Shown piece after piece: positions 1-9,204 of a DNA stretch of 29,123 bases. The DNA lies in the NCBI GenBank assembly GCA_019918135.1, contig WBZZ01005981.1:80001-109123 (forward strand), read 5' to 3'. Under the pieces are notes generated by a model. That model was not told where the DNA came from. It saw nothing but the letters and a program-made list of their open reading frames with translations, and did no database searches. Made by a program: the position numbers and the translations under genes. Origin of the DNA: Paulinella micropora. Its lineage: Eukaryota; Cercozoa; Imbricatea; Euglyphida; Paulinellidae. Within the stretch, counting starts at the first letter, position 1. Every line of letters starts with the position of its first letter.

Positions 1-1224
1 TTACTTGACACCAAAATTTCCACAAGTCCACAAGTCTCGCAAAATATTCCGCAACAACCACGCAAACATAATCCATTTTCTAGTCAGCGGACCGGCCAGA
101 GCAGAGAAGGGAGAGAAGAGAGTGGAGTGGATGAGGGAGAGCAACGACTTGGGCCCACTTCTGTCAACAAGTTTGGCAACCAAATAGGTCCCACCTCACG
201 ACAACTCCAAATCTCTAGTTCTAGACCAATCACAGCACTCCCACCAACACAGACAACAAACACGCAACCCATCAACCCTCCCGTCATAACCTTCAAAGAT
301 ATAAATGAAATAGCTAAAACGTTGATGAATGAGTGCGTGAGGGGAATGAATGGAGAAGTGATGCGTGTCGTGAGTGGCGAGCTAGAGAGAGATGACTTTT
401 TGACTGACATAATAAGAGCAATAGAAGGAGTGTACTTGGAGAGCAGTCAGACAGAGTCCCATCACTACACCTCCACAACTCACAGAAGAGGGACAAGGTG
501 AGGGTAGAGGAGTCTCTGAGGGTGAACTAGAAACAGAGACAGAGACAGAAGGAGAGACAGAGCATGTACTGATACATGTGAGAAAAAGAGTGATGAAAAA
601 GAGAGACATGACAGTACAGGATAGTGGAGCAAGCACAGACATATCATGCAGAGAAGACAGATTGACGGATGTCGATGAGATAGACCCGGTAGAACCACTG
701 ACAGGTAATGGAGAAAGGGAGTTGAGTAAGTCAGGAAGAGCTAGGCTGACTGTGATAGATGGGAAAGGAAGGCCTAGAGCAGTAGAAAAGAAGATGTTAC
801 TCGACACTACCTTACCAGTTAGCATAGTCTCTACAGGACAGATGGACCACAGACACAACAGATCAGTCATCCACCAAAACGGACAGTTAGTAATACTCAA
901 ACACCCCATCCACATTAACGAGAGTGACATATTAGTAAGGGGAAGATTAACTAAGAGTATGATATATAGATGGGATGACGAATATGATGAACCATTGAAA
1001 GTCAACGAAAGATATGATCCTTTCGCAACAAGGGGGTAGAAGGGGAGGGAAGCCCCACAAATGAGAACAAAAACGAGACAAGTAAGCATGAAGTAAATGA
1101 GAGAGAGAAAGAATTACACGTAGATATAGTATTATATGAAGCTTACCCCAGAAAGTCAGACAAACCTAGAAAGATAGGAATCAAGCTTTTTCACTATGCC
1201 TGTGGGCATTATGGGTTAACAAAG
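1..1224 (+). mobile_element. Decayed Ty1/copia-like retrotransposon fragment (gag-protease to pre-integrase)
   Basis: Coding sense is on the plus strand but needs at least two frame changes. One frame is open from 127 to about 480, a second from about 482 to 1036, and the first frame resumes at about 1039. In the middle part, at about 613-630, is an aspartic-protease-like DSGAS motif. It is followed near 790-840 by a segment ending VSIVSTGQM, which resembles the stretch after the protease in copia polyproteins. Near 1186-1230 the text FHYACGHYGLTKM resembles the gag-pre-integrase H-x4-GH pattern. No LTR, integrase core or reverse transcriptase is present. The element stops abruptly around 1,205-1,225, where GC-rich sequence with minus-strand coding begins. 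I infer an old host retrotransposon cut by a junction with viral DNA. The copia assignment rests on short motifs only, so a different LTR class is possible. Confidence 0.5.
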
Positions 1225-1597
1225 ATGCGCCTATTGGCAAAGCCACCAGGAACACCGCCTCGGGCGGCGGGTGTTGCCAGCGGCCGGACACCGCGTCGCG
1301 CGCCGCGCCGAACGTCTTGATGTAGGCCGCGCTGGCCTTGGTACGCTGGTAGTTCACGAAGGTCTCGCTGGCCTGCTGGTACGACAGGGCTATCTGGTGG
1401 TACACGCCCTTCGTCTCTGGCTCCAGCAGGTGTTGCAAGCCCCCTCCCGCGCCGCGTTCCTTGGACAGCAACGCATCCTCGACCATCTTCCACGTGGACA
1501 AGGTCGACTGCTGTAATTCAGTCCCGTTGCGGGCGCGGTTCGCCAGTTGGATCTGCATGATCACTGTGAACCATGCGGGCGGCTGCTTGGAAGGCAT
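1181..1597 (-). CDS. Hypothetical protein, 138 aa, probably truncated at the junction
   Basis: I chose the first ATG at 1597. The open frame extends about 10 codons further upstream, but only to a TTG. The product is mostly helical, rich in Ala and Gln, with no signal peptide, membrane segment or zinc motif, and I recognise no family. Its last 10-15 residues are read antisense to the copia-like segment, so the stop at 1181 probably belongs to the retroelement and the original C-terminus has been lost at the junction. Base composition is GC-rich like the viral genes downstream, unlike the A-rich retroelement on its other side. Confidence 0.45.
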   Translation of the reverse strand: MPSKQPPAWFTVIMQIQLANRARNGTELQQSTLSTWKMVEDALLSKERGAGGGLQHLLEPETKGVYHQIALSYQQASETFVNYQRTKASAAYIKTFGAARDAVSGRWQHPPPEAVFLVALPIGASLLTHNAHRHSEKA

Positions 1598-1639
1598 GAA
1601 TTGATTTTGTTTTCCCCCTTGGACCAAGACTAGCTAAGA

Positions 1640-1951
1640 GAGCCCTCTGGCGAGAGAGAGAGAGAGCACGGGGGGCAAGCGCTAGAGAATTGCGAGTACC
1701 AAAGAAAAACCGCTAGAGCACTCCAAGAGAGCTCCGGCTGCCGAGAGTGCAAAGGAAGGGGGGGGGGGAGTGGTGGGGCCCGGGGGGAAAGAAGGAAGGG
1801 AGGGAGAAGAAAAGGAGCAAATATCCCGGGCTTTTGGGTTGGGGCGGGAGGGAAGGAAATGCAGCAGGCCCACGGCAAAGACGATTTCTGCTTTTGTTGG
1901 GAGGGGGGGGGCCGGCCTTTTTCTTTTTTGTAGGGGGGGGCCGAAGGCGGA

Positions 1952-1982
<31 letters not shown>

Positions 1983-2286
1983 AAACAGACAGCCAAGAAA
2001 AAAAAGCCCCCCCCCCCCCACACTTTCTTTCCCCCACCTTCGGCCCCCCCCCCCCACTTTCTTTCCCCCACGCTTCGAACCCCTCCCGTCCTTTGCTCCC
2101 AAGGTTTGCGAAATTTGCTTTTTTTGGGCCCTCCAGTCTTTCTTCTAATTCCCGCCTTTCCCCCTCCCTATTTTCTATCCACCGTTGAAAAGAAGAGTTC
2201 AGTCTTTTTTTTACCGGCAAGCAAAAGAAAAGAAAAAAAAATCTCTTGTCCTGCGCACAAAGTCGTGGAAGCAGCACACTACGCCG
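1640..2286. promoter_or_regulatory. Homopolymer-rich leader upstream of the 170-aa gene
   Basis: This stretch has no convincing gene. It holds a 29-nt G run (1954-1982), C runs of 11-13 nt near 2006-2055, and a near-duplicate of CACTTTCTTTCCCCCAC at about 2020 and 2055. A 20-bp string, GGGGCCGAAGGCGGAGAGGG at 1937-1956, recurs exactly upstream of the methyltransferase gene. The last 250 bases before the start codon are pyrimidine-rich on the sense strand, as in several other leaders in this window. The long proline- or glycine-rich reading frames on both strands follow from the G and C runs. A promoter or leader role is inferred from position and recurrence. Confidence 0.4.
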
Positions 2287-2799
2287 ATGGCCAGCACCCC
2301 AGCGCGCCCCGGGCTCGTGGACCACCGTAACCAGATAGAACAACTAGCACGCCGGCTGGCAGAAGAGCTACGAAAGCTCGAAGAAGACAGCACTCGTGAA
2401 CACAAACTTTTACTCAGTGATGTACAGAAGTTCTTGCAAGGCCCTCCGCCAGCGCCCGTCAGCTCGGACGACGATGCCTGGGAGGACAGGTGCTGGCGAA
2501 GAAGAAAGAGGCGGTCACCTTCTGCCGACGAAAAGAGCCCTCCCCTTGCGCCGGAAAGCCCGCCGATGAGGGTGGCCCCCGCGCCCCCTCCTCCTCCTCC
2601 CCCTGCTCCTGCTCCTGCCGCCACAGCAGCGCCCACTGGAAAGTGGCGGAGGCCCCGGCGGTCTAACAGGCGGTCCTCGGACCGCCGGGGCGGGCGCCGC
2701 CACAGCCCGGCCGGCCGGCAGGGCAGTGCTCGCCGCGTGGCTCGTTACCCCAGACCTTTCTGCGATTACGACCGGCCGCGCCCCGACTGGCACGCCTAA
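2287..2799 (+). CDS. Hypothetical basic/proline-rich protein with N-terminal coiled coil, 170 aa
   Basis: It starts at the ATG at 2287. The frame is open upstream to 2185 but only from a TTG, and that part reads as leader. Residues of about 15-50 form a charged heptad-like helix (LARRLAEELRKLEED), suggesting oligomerisation. A middle segment contains a Pro/Ala run of about 20 residues. The last 60 residues are very Arg-rich, with several RR/RRR clusters that could be nuclear localisation or nucleic-acid-binding signals. No family is recognised. It converges with the minus-strand gene ending at 2874, leaving a 74-base gap. The basic tail would fit a virion DNA-binding or RNA-binding protein, but that is only inference. 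Confidence 0.5.
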   Translation: MASTPARPGLVDHRNQIEQLARRLAEELRKLEEDSTREHKLLLSDVQKFLQGPPPAPVSSDDDAWEDRCWRRRKRRSPSADEKSPPLAPESPPMRVAPAPPPPPPPAPAPAATAAPTGKWRRPRRSNRRSSDRRGGRRHSPAGRQGSARRVARYPRPFCDYDRPRPDWHA

Positions 2800-2873
2800 T
2801 CAGCCGTACTAGTGAAATTTTGTGGCCTTTTTTTTTGTTCTTAAAAGAAAAATGTCTTGCCAAACTTATGTTG

Positions 2874-3239
2874 CTAACGGTCTCCCGTGGTTTGCACTAA
2901 CGAAGAAGCAAAACTGTCCAGCGCCCCCCGCATCTCCTCGTCTATCCCGTCGCGCTGGATCTCGCACAGTGCCAGCCTGGCTTTGAACACCAACGCCCGT
3001 GCGTTTGCCTTGGTTACGCTAGGCTCCTGCAAGCAGCTAGCGAGGCTCAGCAGCCGGTGACAAAGGGTGATTAGGCCCCGTAAGGAGTCGAGGCCCTGCC
3101 GGATCTGCGCTGACTTGCGGATAACACTGGCCTGTCCTTCTGGTGTGGCCAAACTTTCGGTAATAGCCAAGATTCTGGCTGAATCACGTGTGGCTTTGCT
3201 GTTGGAACTTGATGAATCTAAAGACTCTAAAACGATCAT
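2874..3239 (-). CDS. Hypothetical helical protein, 121 aa
   Basis: The first ATG in frame is at 3239; upstream only a GTG at 3272 is available. The product is predominantly alpha-helical, with a Ser-rich stretch near the N-terminus and regularly spaced Leu/Ala residues. It has no Cys cluster, signal peptide or membrane span. I do not recognise it. It is convergent with the 170-aa gene on the plus strand. Its upstream region (3240-3700) is pyrimidine-rich on the sense strand, as for other genes here, which supports it being a real gene. Confidence 0.5.
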   Translation of the reverse strand: MIVLESLDSSSSNSKATRDSARILAITESLATPEGQASVIRKSAQIRQGLDSLRGLITLCHRLLSLASCLQEPSVTKANARALVFKARLALCEIQRDGIDEEMRGALDSFASSLVQTTGDR

Positions 3240-4321
3240 AATTAAGGAAAGGTCTGCAACTGCCTGAGTCACCGCGGAAAGGGCCCCGAGATAAGCTGAG
3301 AAGGAAACTGAATGGCAGAGAACTGAACAAAAACCAATATTAAAAGGAAAAAAAAATTACAAGCGCGACAATGAGTGAAAAGCAAAAAGAAAAAACATCA
3401 AAGAAGAAAAAAAGAGAGGAGAATACAAAAATGAGGAAAAGAGGGAGAGAGGGGAGAGTAAGAAGGTCGACTTAGGACCAGGAAATTTGTACCGGGCCAG
3501 AAAAACTGGAAAACCCCAATTAGGGCAGATGCATCCCAGGCGTTGGGGCACAAGGAAAAAAACGTAGACTCGCGGCATAGAGGAGGCAGAGGAAGCAAGC
3601 AGAAGGGTCAAAGCCACGGAGGGAGCACGGAGGGAGCCGCCGCAGGGGCTGGAACGGCGGGCCCCGCGTTCCAACCACGCTAGTGCAATTGTGGATTGAA
3701 AATGCCACGCCCAGAGTTAAATGCCGGTCCAGTGTTTCGCAAGTGTTTCGCACCTTGGGCTTAAAAACACGTTGCTAGTTCTTAAGTAGTACTATGAGCA
3801 ATGAATGACTTCAAACGCTTCGTTCTCAGGTGCTTCTTGTGGTTAGAGCCTGTGCTGTGACTCATTAGAATGCCCTTGATGAGAGCTTTTAATCGAGATA
3901 TTGCAAAAGCAATAACGATAACAATCAGTTGAGACCGCTTGAAGAGATTGGTAATTGTTTTTAGAACTAGGAACCTCTGATGGGATGTGCACGGGCCCTA
4001 GGACGCCCTCAGAGAAGCAGCGGCGCCGACTTGGCGTCAATAGGCCCATGTTCAGACATGTTCTAACCCGTATAACAACCACTTATTTATGAGAAGATTC
4101 ATGATGTCCACATTTTGAATTTGCGCAGTAGTGCCAAAAACGGTTCTTGGACACGTATTCTTGGCAGTCACACTTTTGGCACTGCAGCAGCCAACACAAC
4201 ACCGCAACAACACAATAGTGCTGCAATATTTTCATCTCTCTTCCCTCTCAATCATACGAAAGGCAAGTGTTTCGCGTACTTAAGTCGTTCATTGCAGAAT
4301 TATTTGTTGGAAGTAACACGT
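3240..4321. other. Leader of the 121-aa gene, then sequence with no recognisable gene
   Basis: From 3240 to about 3700 the plus strand is A/G-rich, so the leader of the minus-strand gene is C/T-rich. From about 3700 to 4321 composition falls to moderate GC and I see no coding signature. The only structure noted is a 10-bp inverted repeat, AGTGCCAAAA (4130-4139) against TTTTGGCACT (4174-4183). The viral-to-host transition probably lies somewhere in 3,600-3,850, but I cannot place it exactly. Confidence 0.3.
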
Positions 4322-4380
4322 ACAGACACACACACACACACATACACATACATATAACACACATACACACACACACACAT
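4322..4380. repeat. CA/TA-interrupted dinucleotide microsatellite
   Basis: An imperfect (AC)n tract with a short ATACAT interruption. It is typical animal-type simple sequence. The following 4381-4835 is unique sequence in which I see no gene or RNA. Confidence 0.85.
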
Positions 4381-4835
4381 TCACTTGCAAGCGCGCAGGG
4401 TCTATGGTGACAGAAGATTTGATACAGAAAATTCCTTGCCTGGACCTTTTTCTTTTGCACATTCTGGATAGAACTTTCTCTGGATGCGCTGGGCGGGGCC
4501 TGCAGAATCGAACAGATATACTACAACATCGAATTCTTTGTGAATCCTCTGAAATCTGCGGTGAACCTTTCCCCCTTTCCCTCCCTCTCTTCTCTATCTA
4601 ACCGATAGCTAGTGATAAAGCTAGCCAGTAGACAGGACATAGGAACAATGCAAGGACCGTGTAGGTTACCTTGCACTTGGTACACGTCGTTCGCGGCTCA
4701 TTATGCTCGCAGTAAGCACTTTTTCCAGAACCCTGCAAAGCAATTTACAGAAAATGAAAGAACGCATGTAATACTGGTAAAACATCGGTGCCTGTATCAA
4801 TGCAGTAAGGTGCACATCCTTTCCTCCCTCCCGCA

Positions 4836-4942
4836 GAAGAAGAAGAAGAAGAAGAAGAAGAAGAAGAAGAAGAAGAAGAAGAAGAAGAAGAAGAAGAAGA
4901 AGAGAAGAAGAAGAAGAAGAAGAGAAGAAGAAGAAGAAGAAG

Positions 4943-4974
<32 letters not shown>

Positions 4975-5029
4975 GTAGTAGTAGTAGAAGTAGTAGTAGT
5001 AGTAGTAGTAGAAGAAGAAGAAGAAGAAG

Positions 5030-5061
<32 letters not shown>

Positions 5062-5181
5062 TTAAAAAAAAGAAAAAAAAAGAAAGAAGAAGAAGAAGAA
5101 GAAGAAGAAGAAGAAGAAGAAGAAGAAGAAGAAGAAGAAGAAGAAGAAGAAGAAGAAGAGAAGACGAAGAAGAAGATGAAG

Positions 5182-5213
<32 letters not shown>

Positions 5214-5325
5214 GTAGTAGCAGTAGTGGTAGTGGTAGTGGTAGTGGTAGTAGTAGCTGTGGTAGTACTACTACTAATGGTAGCGGTAGCGGTAGTAGTA
5301 GTAGTAATAATAATAATAGTAGAAT
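4836..5325. repeat. Long (AAG)n polypurine microsatellite with (TAG)n and (GTA)n variants
   Basis: About 370 bases of nearly pure GAA/AAG triplets run to about 5211, interrupted by a GTA block near 4972-5010 and an A-rich patch near 5059-5090. They then degenerate into TAG, GGTAGT and AAT triplets. The Lys/Glu and Leu/Ser homopolymer reading frames across it are artefacts of the repeat. Such mirror polypurine tracts can form triplex DNA, and they are also common assembly trouble spots. Confidence 0.95.
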
Positions 5326-5478
5326 GCAGACCGCGCAACTACAAGAACTACAAGAACAGCGATAACGCTTCATGATAACTTCTTAATGATTTAGCATGCT
5401 TGAATACCGAACTCAACCCCTCCCTTCACAGCGGAGTCTCGCTGTTATTGTTTCCTCAGCGGTTCTTTTGCATAAAAA

Positions 5479-5877
5479 ACATTTTGTTCTTAGCGGAGCA
5501 GATTTTAGACGCAAGGGTTGGCTGAAACGAAGCACTGGAAGTAATTGTTCATTGTGGATAAGAGCTACCAAGATAGCTTACCTTTCCCTGCGGAGCTGCT
5601 GCAGGGGTCTTGGCCTGCTTATTCGAGGTTGCCGTCTGACCCATGAGAGTACATGCACCCGTACACGCACAATCATCAAAAGACATTTTGTTCTTAGTCG
5701 AGCAGATTTTAGACGCAAGGATTGGCTGAAACGAAGCACTGGAAGTAATTGTTCATTGTGGACAAGAGCTACCAAGATAGCTTACCTTTTCCTGCTGCGG
5801 AGCTGTTGCAGGGGTCTTGGCCTGCTTATTCGCGGTTGCCGCCTGACCCATCAGAGAACATGCACCCGTACACGCAC
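5479..5877. repeat. Tandem duplication of a ~195-bp unit
   Basis: Copy one spans about 5479-5670 and copy two about 5683-5877, offset 204-207 bases, with a few substitutions and one 3-base insertion. Both begin CATTTTGTTCTTAG and end with CCCGTACACGCAC. Both are open for about 60 codons, but nothing about the translation suggests a protein family. Confidence 0.85.
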
Positions 5878-5962
5878 ACTTCTATACATATCGATATCTA
5901 GAAGGTGCCCATGAATTCAAGAGTGCAAATGGAAAGTGCATAAAGCGTACATTTAAGCTTGC

Positions 5963-6200
5963 AGAAAGCCATAGCATCGGTGACCATGGCTTTGGTGACC
6001 ATGGCTTTGGTGACTATGGCTTCAGTGACCATGGCTTCGGTAACCATGGCTTCTGTAACTATGGCTTCGGTCAGGACGTACGATTGCCGGGCTGGGTATG
6101 CACATTTCCCACACCCCCCCTTCCCCCCCCCCCCCTTCCCCAGGGTACGTTCAATTGCCGGAGGTACCAACCATGGCTTAGGTGACCATGGCGTCGGTGA
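5963..6200. repeat. 15-bp minisatellite (GGTGACCATGGCTTC)n
   Basis: About seven diverged copies lie in 5963-6075 and two more near 6169-6200. Because the unit is a multiple of three it gives a pentapeptide-repeat frame on both strands, which I treat as a by-product rather than a gene. Confidence 0.85.
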
Positions 6201-6300
6201 GCACATACAATTGCAGGGCTGGGGTTCCCGAGGGGAGGGATCCCCGGACCCCCCCTCCCCATCGACAGGGTAAGTTCAATCGCTGGAGGCACCGGCAAGT
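6110..6300. repeat. Dispersed repeat: C-run plus GTACGTTCAATTGCCGGAGG
   Basis: A C-rich stretch is followed by GGGTACGTTCAATTGCCGG at about 6142, with a diverged copy near 6267. The same family reappears at 8133-8640 in both orientations. No gene is seen. Confidence 0.6.
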
Positions 6301-6310
6301 ACTGCCAAAA

Positions 6311-6658
6311 AAGGAATTTTGGCATTCAGGACACTCCCCTAACGCAAATATTTGCGTGAACTTCAAAAAATCATATCAGTATCAACATCGAGTCTGGGGC
6401 TAGTCACTCTGTATGAGCTCCTAACTCCTCCTGGTTTCCACAAACCATGATTTATTCCGACAGGGGTGCATAAAGTAGGCTACAAAAACAAGGAATTTCG
6501 GCATTCAGGACACTCCCTAACGTAAATATTTGCGTGAATTCCGAAAAACGAAAATATATCAGCATCAACAAAGAGTCTTGGGCTAGCCACCCTGCAAATA
6601 TGAGCTCCCAACCCCTCCTGGTTCCTACAAAAACATGATTTATTCCGACAGGGGTGTG
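6311..6658. repeat. Tandem duplication of a ~175-bp unit
   Basis: AAGGAATTTTGGCATTCAGG begins the first copy near 6311 and a diverged version begins the second near 6491. Both end near a TGATTTATTCCGACAGGGGTG-like string. Each copy contains GCAAATATTTGC or a one-base variant, a short palindrome. No coding evidence. Confidence 0.8.
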
Positions 6659-6744
6659 AGTGGGGGCTGGGGGAGGAGGGGGTACACAGTTTCCAATTTT
6701 TCCCTCCCCCCAAACCCCGCACCCTACTCCCAACACCTTCAGGG

Positions 6745-6745
<1 letters not shown>

Positions 6746-6800
<55 letters not shown>
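6746..6800. repeat. (AAT)n microsatellite
   Basis: Eighteen uninterrupted AAT/TAA triplets lie immediately 5' of the first copy of the 493-bp dimer. They match the tract at its 3' side. Confidence 0.95.
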
Positions 6801-6803
<3 letters not shown>

Positions 6804-7787
6804 ATATCTGAGGCGTACTGATGCAGCTAATGGCATATCCTCAACGGACATAAGCCTCCAATACCATTGTTCGAGGTCCTCCACCCCCCCGTGTCAGTCT
6901 CTCGCCTGATGATCGGGGCCACCGATGGAGCTCCTGAGGGCAAGACTGCACTAAGCCGAGGTTATTCCGCAGTCCCAGCAACCTCTTGCAAGACGTCACC
7001 GAATGTGCAAGTGCATACACCAAGCGCGGTTGCTAGAGCTGCCTCGAAACCCCACCCATAACAATCTGGTGTCTGCTGGGTCCTGGGCTATCAACCAGCA
7101 TATGCGGAGTTTAAGATCTTTTACGCGCGCAACGACCCTCCTCCCCAGCATCTACCACCAAAGGGTTATGAGTTGGCGTCACAGTTTAACGCCTTGAGGC
7201 CATTGGGCTGGAACTCTGTTTAGCAAGTGTGACTAGGTTTTTTCATCGGGATTTCCCTCAAATATGTCACAGTCAACACTCCAAGGCAGATTTACTATAT
7301 CTGAGGCGTACTGATGCAGCTAATGGCATATCCTCAACGGACATAAGCCTCCAATACCCTTGTTCGAGGTCCTCCACCCCCCCGTGTCAGTCTCTCGCCT
7401 GATGATCGGGGCCACCGATGGAGCTCCTGAGGGCAAGACTGCACTAAGCCGAGGTTATTCCGCAGTCCCAGCAACCTCTTGCAAGACGTCACCGAATGTG
7501 CAAGTGCATACACCAAGCGCGGTTGCTAGAGCTGCCTCGAAACCCCACCCATAACAATCTGGTGTCTGCTGGGTCCTGGGCTATCAACCAGCATATGCGG
7601 AGTTTAAGATCTTTTACGCGCGCAACGACCCTCCTCCCCAGCATCTACCACCAAAGGGTTATGAGTTGGCGTCACAATTTAACGCCTTGAGGCCATTGGG
7701 CTGGAACTCTGTTTAGCAAGTGTGACTAGGTTTTTTCATCGGGATTTCCCTCAAATATGTCACAGTCAACACTCCAAGGCAGATTTA
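6801..7787. mobile_element. Near-identical head-to-tail dimer of a 493-bp unit, likely retroposon 3' tail
   Basis: ACTATATCTGAGGCGTACTG starts both copies (6801 and 7294), which differ at only a few bases. The dimer is bounded on both sides by long (AAT)n tracts, and the second unit runs directly into one. Short unit length, no internal coding potential beyond about 64 codons and a simple-repeat tail fit the 3' end of a non-LTR retrotransposon or a SINE. Elements of the I group are known to end in TAA repeats. The very low divergence means a recent duplication. I cannot assign a family without a repeat library. Confidence 0.6.
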
Positions 7788-7990
<203 letters not shown>

Positions 7991-8132
7991 AGGGGCTGCG
8001 CCAACACCTGAAAGGATGGTTTACCGGTGCGCTTCGCGCACCAAACCCGCCAGCCCGACTTCTTATCACTTTTTGGAGGGCCCTCCGGACCCCCCCCCCC
8101 CCCCGGTCCCCCCCCCTCCCGCCCTTCCCCTT

Positions 8133-8224
8133 CGACAGGGTACGTTGAATTGCCAGAGGTGCCAAATTTCTTTGTTTTTTGGGTGTACTTTCCGGTGCCT
8201 CCGGCAATTGAACGTACCCTGTCG
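8133..8224. repeat. Foldback (inverted repeat) with ~31-bp arms
   Basis: CGACAGGGTACGTTGAATTG (arm 8133-8163) is the near-reverse-complement of CAATTGAACGTACCCTGTCG (arm 8194-8224), with a 30-base spacer. The arm sequence is the dispersed repeat seen near 6142 and in the tandem copies that follow. This looks like a MITE-like or foldback host element. Confidence 0.8.
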
Positions 8225-8640
8225 ACGGGGCAGGGGGTTCCGGGGGGCCCTCACCCCGGGAACCCCAGCCCTGTGATTGTACGTACCCGTTCTGGTCGCG
8301 GGTGGCACCCACACCTGAAAGTTGAGGTTTTTGCCACCAGGCACTTTGCGGCACCTCCGGCAATTCAACGTACCCTGTCGAAGGGAAAGGGGGGTCCGGG
8401 GGGCTCTCTTCCCGGGAACCCAAGCCCTGTGATTGTACGTACCCGTTCTGGTCGCGGGTGGCACCCACACCTAAAAATTGAGGTTTTTTGCCACCAGGCG
8501 CCCTTTTCGGCACATCCGGCAATTCAGCGTACCCTGTCGAAGGGAAAGGGGTGTCCGGGGGAGCCCTGCGATTGAACGTACCCGTTCTGGTCGCGGGTGG
8601 CACCCACACCTAAAGTTTAGGCTATTTGCCAACAGGCGCC
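8194..8640. repeat. Three tandem copies of a ~155-bp unit
   Basis: CCGGCAATTCAACGTACCCT-type strings recur at about 8201, 8356 and 8511. They are separated by C/G-rich sequence and a conserved block including CGTTCTGGTCGCGGGTGGCA. The last copy decays at about 8,640, where different GC-rich sequence starts. This is the apparent right-hand edge of the host repeat block. Confidence 0.8.
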
Positions 8641-8649
8641 CTTTGCGGT

Positions 8650-8816
8650 CGGGCTCTCGGCCACGGGCGCTCCTTGCACATCGTTGGAGACCTCCGGGGC
8701 GTTCGCCTGGAAGGAGGGCTGCTGCTCGGGCGGGGGGGGGGGGGGGGGCTCTGATGGCGCCTCTTTTTGCGGCGGCCCGTCTCTTTGTGTCTGGAATCGT
8801 GGTCGGCCTCCGACAT
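8650..8816 (-). CDS. 5' part of a basic, proline-rich protein cut by host repeats
   Basis: An ATG at 8816 opens a frame whose first 21 residues are charged and end in a basic cluster (GRRKKRRH), a plausible nuclear localisation signal. A proline run encoded by a G/C homopolymer follows. Past the homopolymer, the frame still open from 8622 reads Arg/Pro-rich, while the alternative frame reads more like ordinary protein, so a length change in the run is likely. The coding sequence meets the host repeat at about 8,640-8,650, so the C-terminus is missing. No family is recognised. Confidence 0.35.
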
Positions 8817-9204
8817 CAGCGCTTTCTTTTTTTTCCTTCTTGTGCTGCAAAATCTCGGCCCGTGAATTTTATGTCCGCCCGTCTCGCTGTCTCCGTCTTT
8901 TTTTTGTGCGAGTTCGGGCTGCTACCCCCCCCCCCCCCCAAGGGGGACAGTTTTTTTTGTTGGGTTTGCATTTTGGTGGGGGGGGAGGGGCGGGGAGGGG
9001 CCGAAGGCGGAGAGGGAAAAGGAAATGCGAAGAAGGGAAGGTCTTGGTTTTTTTTAAGAGAGCGAGAGAGAAAGGGGAGGGAGGGAGCGCGGTTTTCGGA
9101 AATGTAAAATCTATCTATTTCCCCCCCGGCAAGCCTCTTCCCCCGCCTTTTTCCGCCACATTTTTTCCCGCCTTTTTTCCCTAGCCACCCAAAAAAAAGG
9201 CCGG
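8817..9204 (+). promoter_or_regulatory. Leader of the cap-methyltransferase gene
   Basis: It contains a 20-bp copy (8997-9016) of the string also found at 1937-1956, several G, C and T homopolymers, and a pyrimidine-rich final segment (about 9110-9185) with repeated CCCGCCTTTTTCC-like blocks just before the ATG. The region may also hold the promoter of the divergent minus-strand gene at 8816. Confidence 0.4.

Noticed and set aside
1630..2343. Overlapping minus- and plus-strand Pro/Gly-rich frames
   Set aside because: Created by long G and C runs; all three frames on a strand give similar low-complexity text.
4612..5338. Lys/Glu and Leu/Ser homopolymer proteins
   Set aside because: Direct translation of the AAG microsatellite.
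5959..6273. Pentapeptide-repeat protein
   Set aside because: By-product of a 15-bp minisatellite with no flanking coding sequence.
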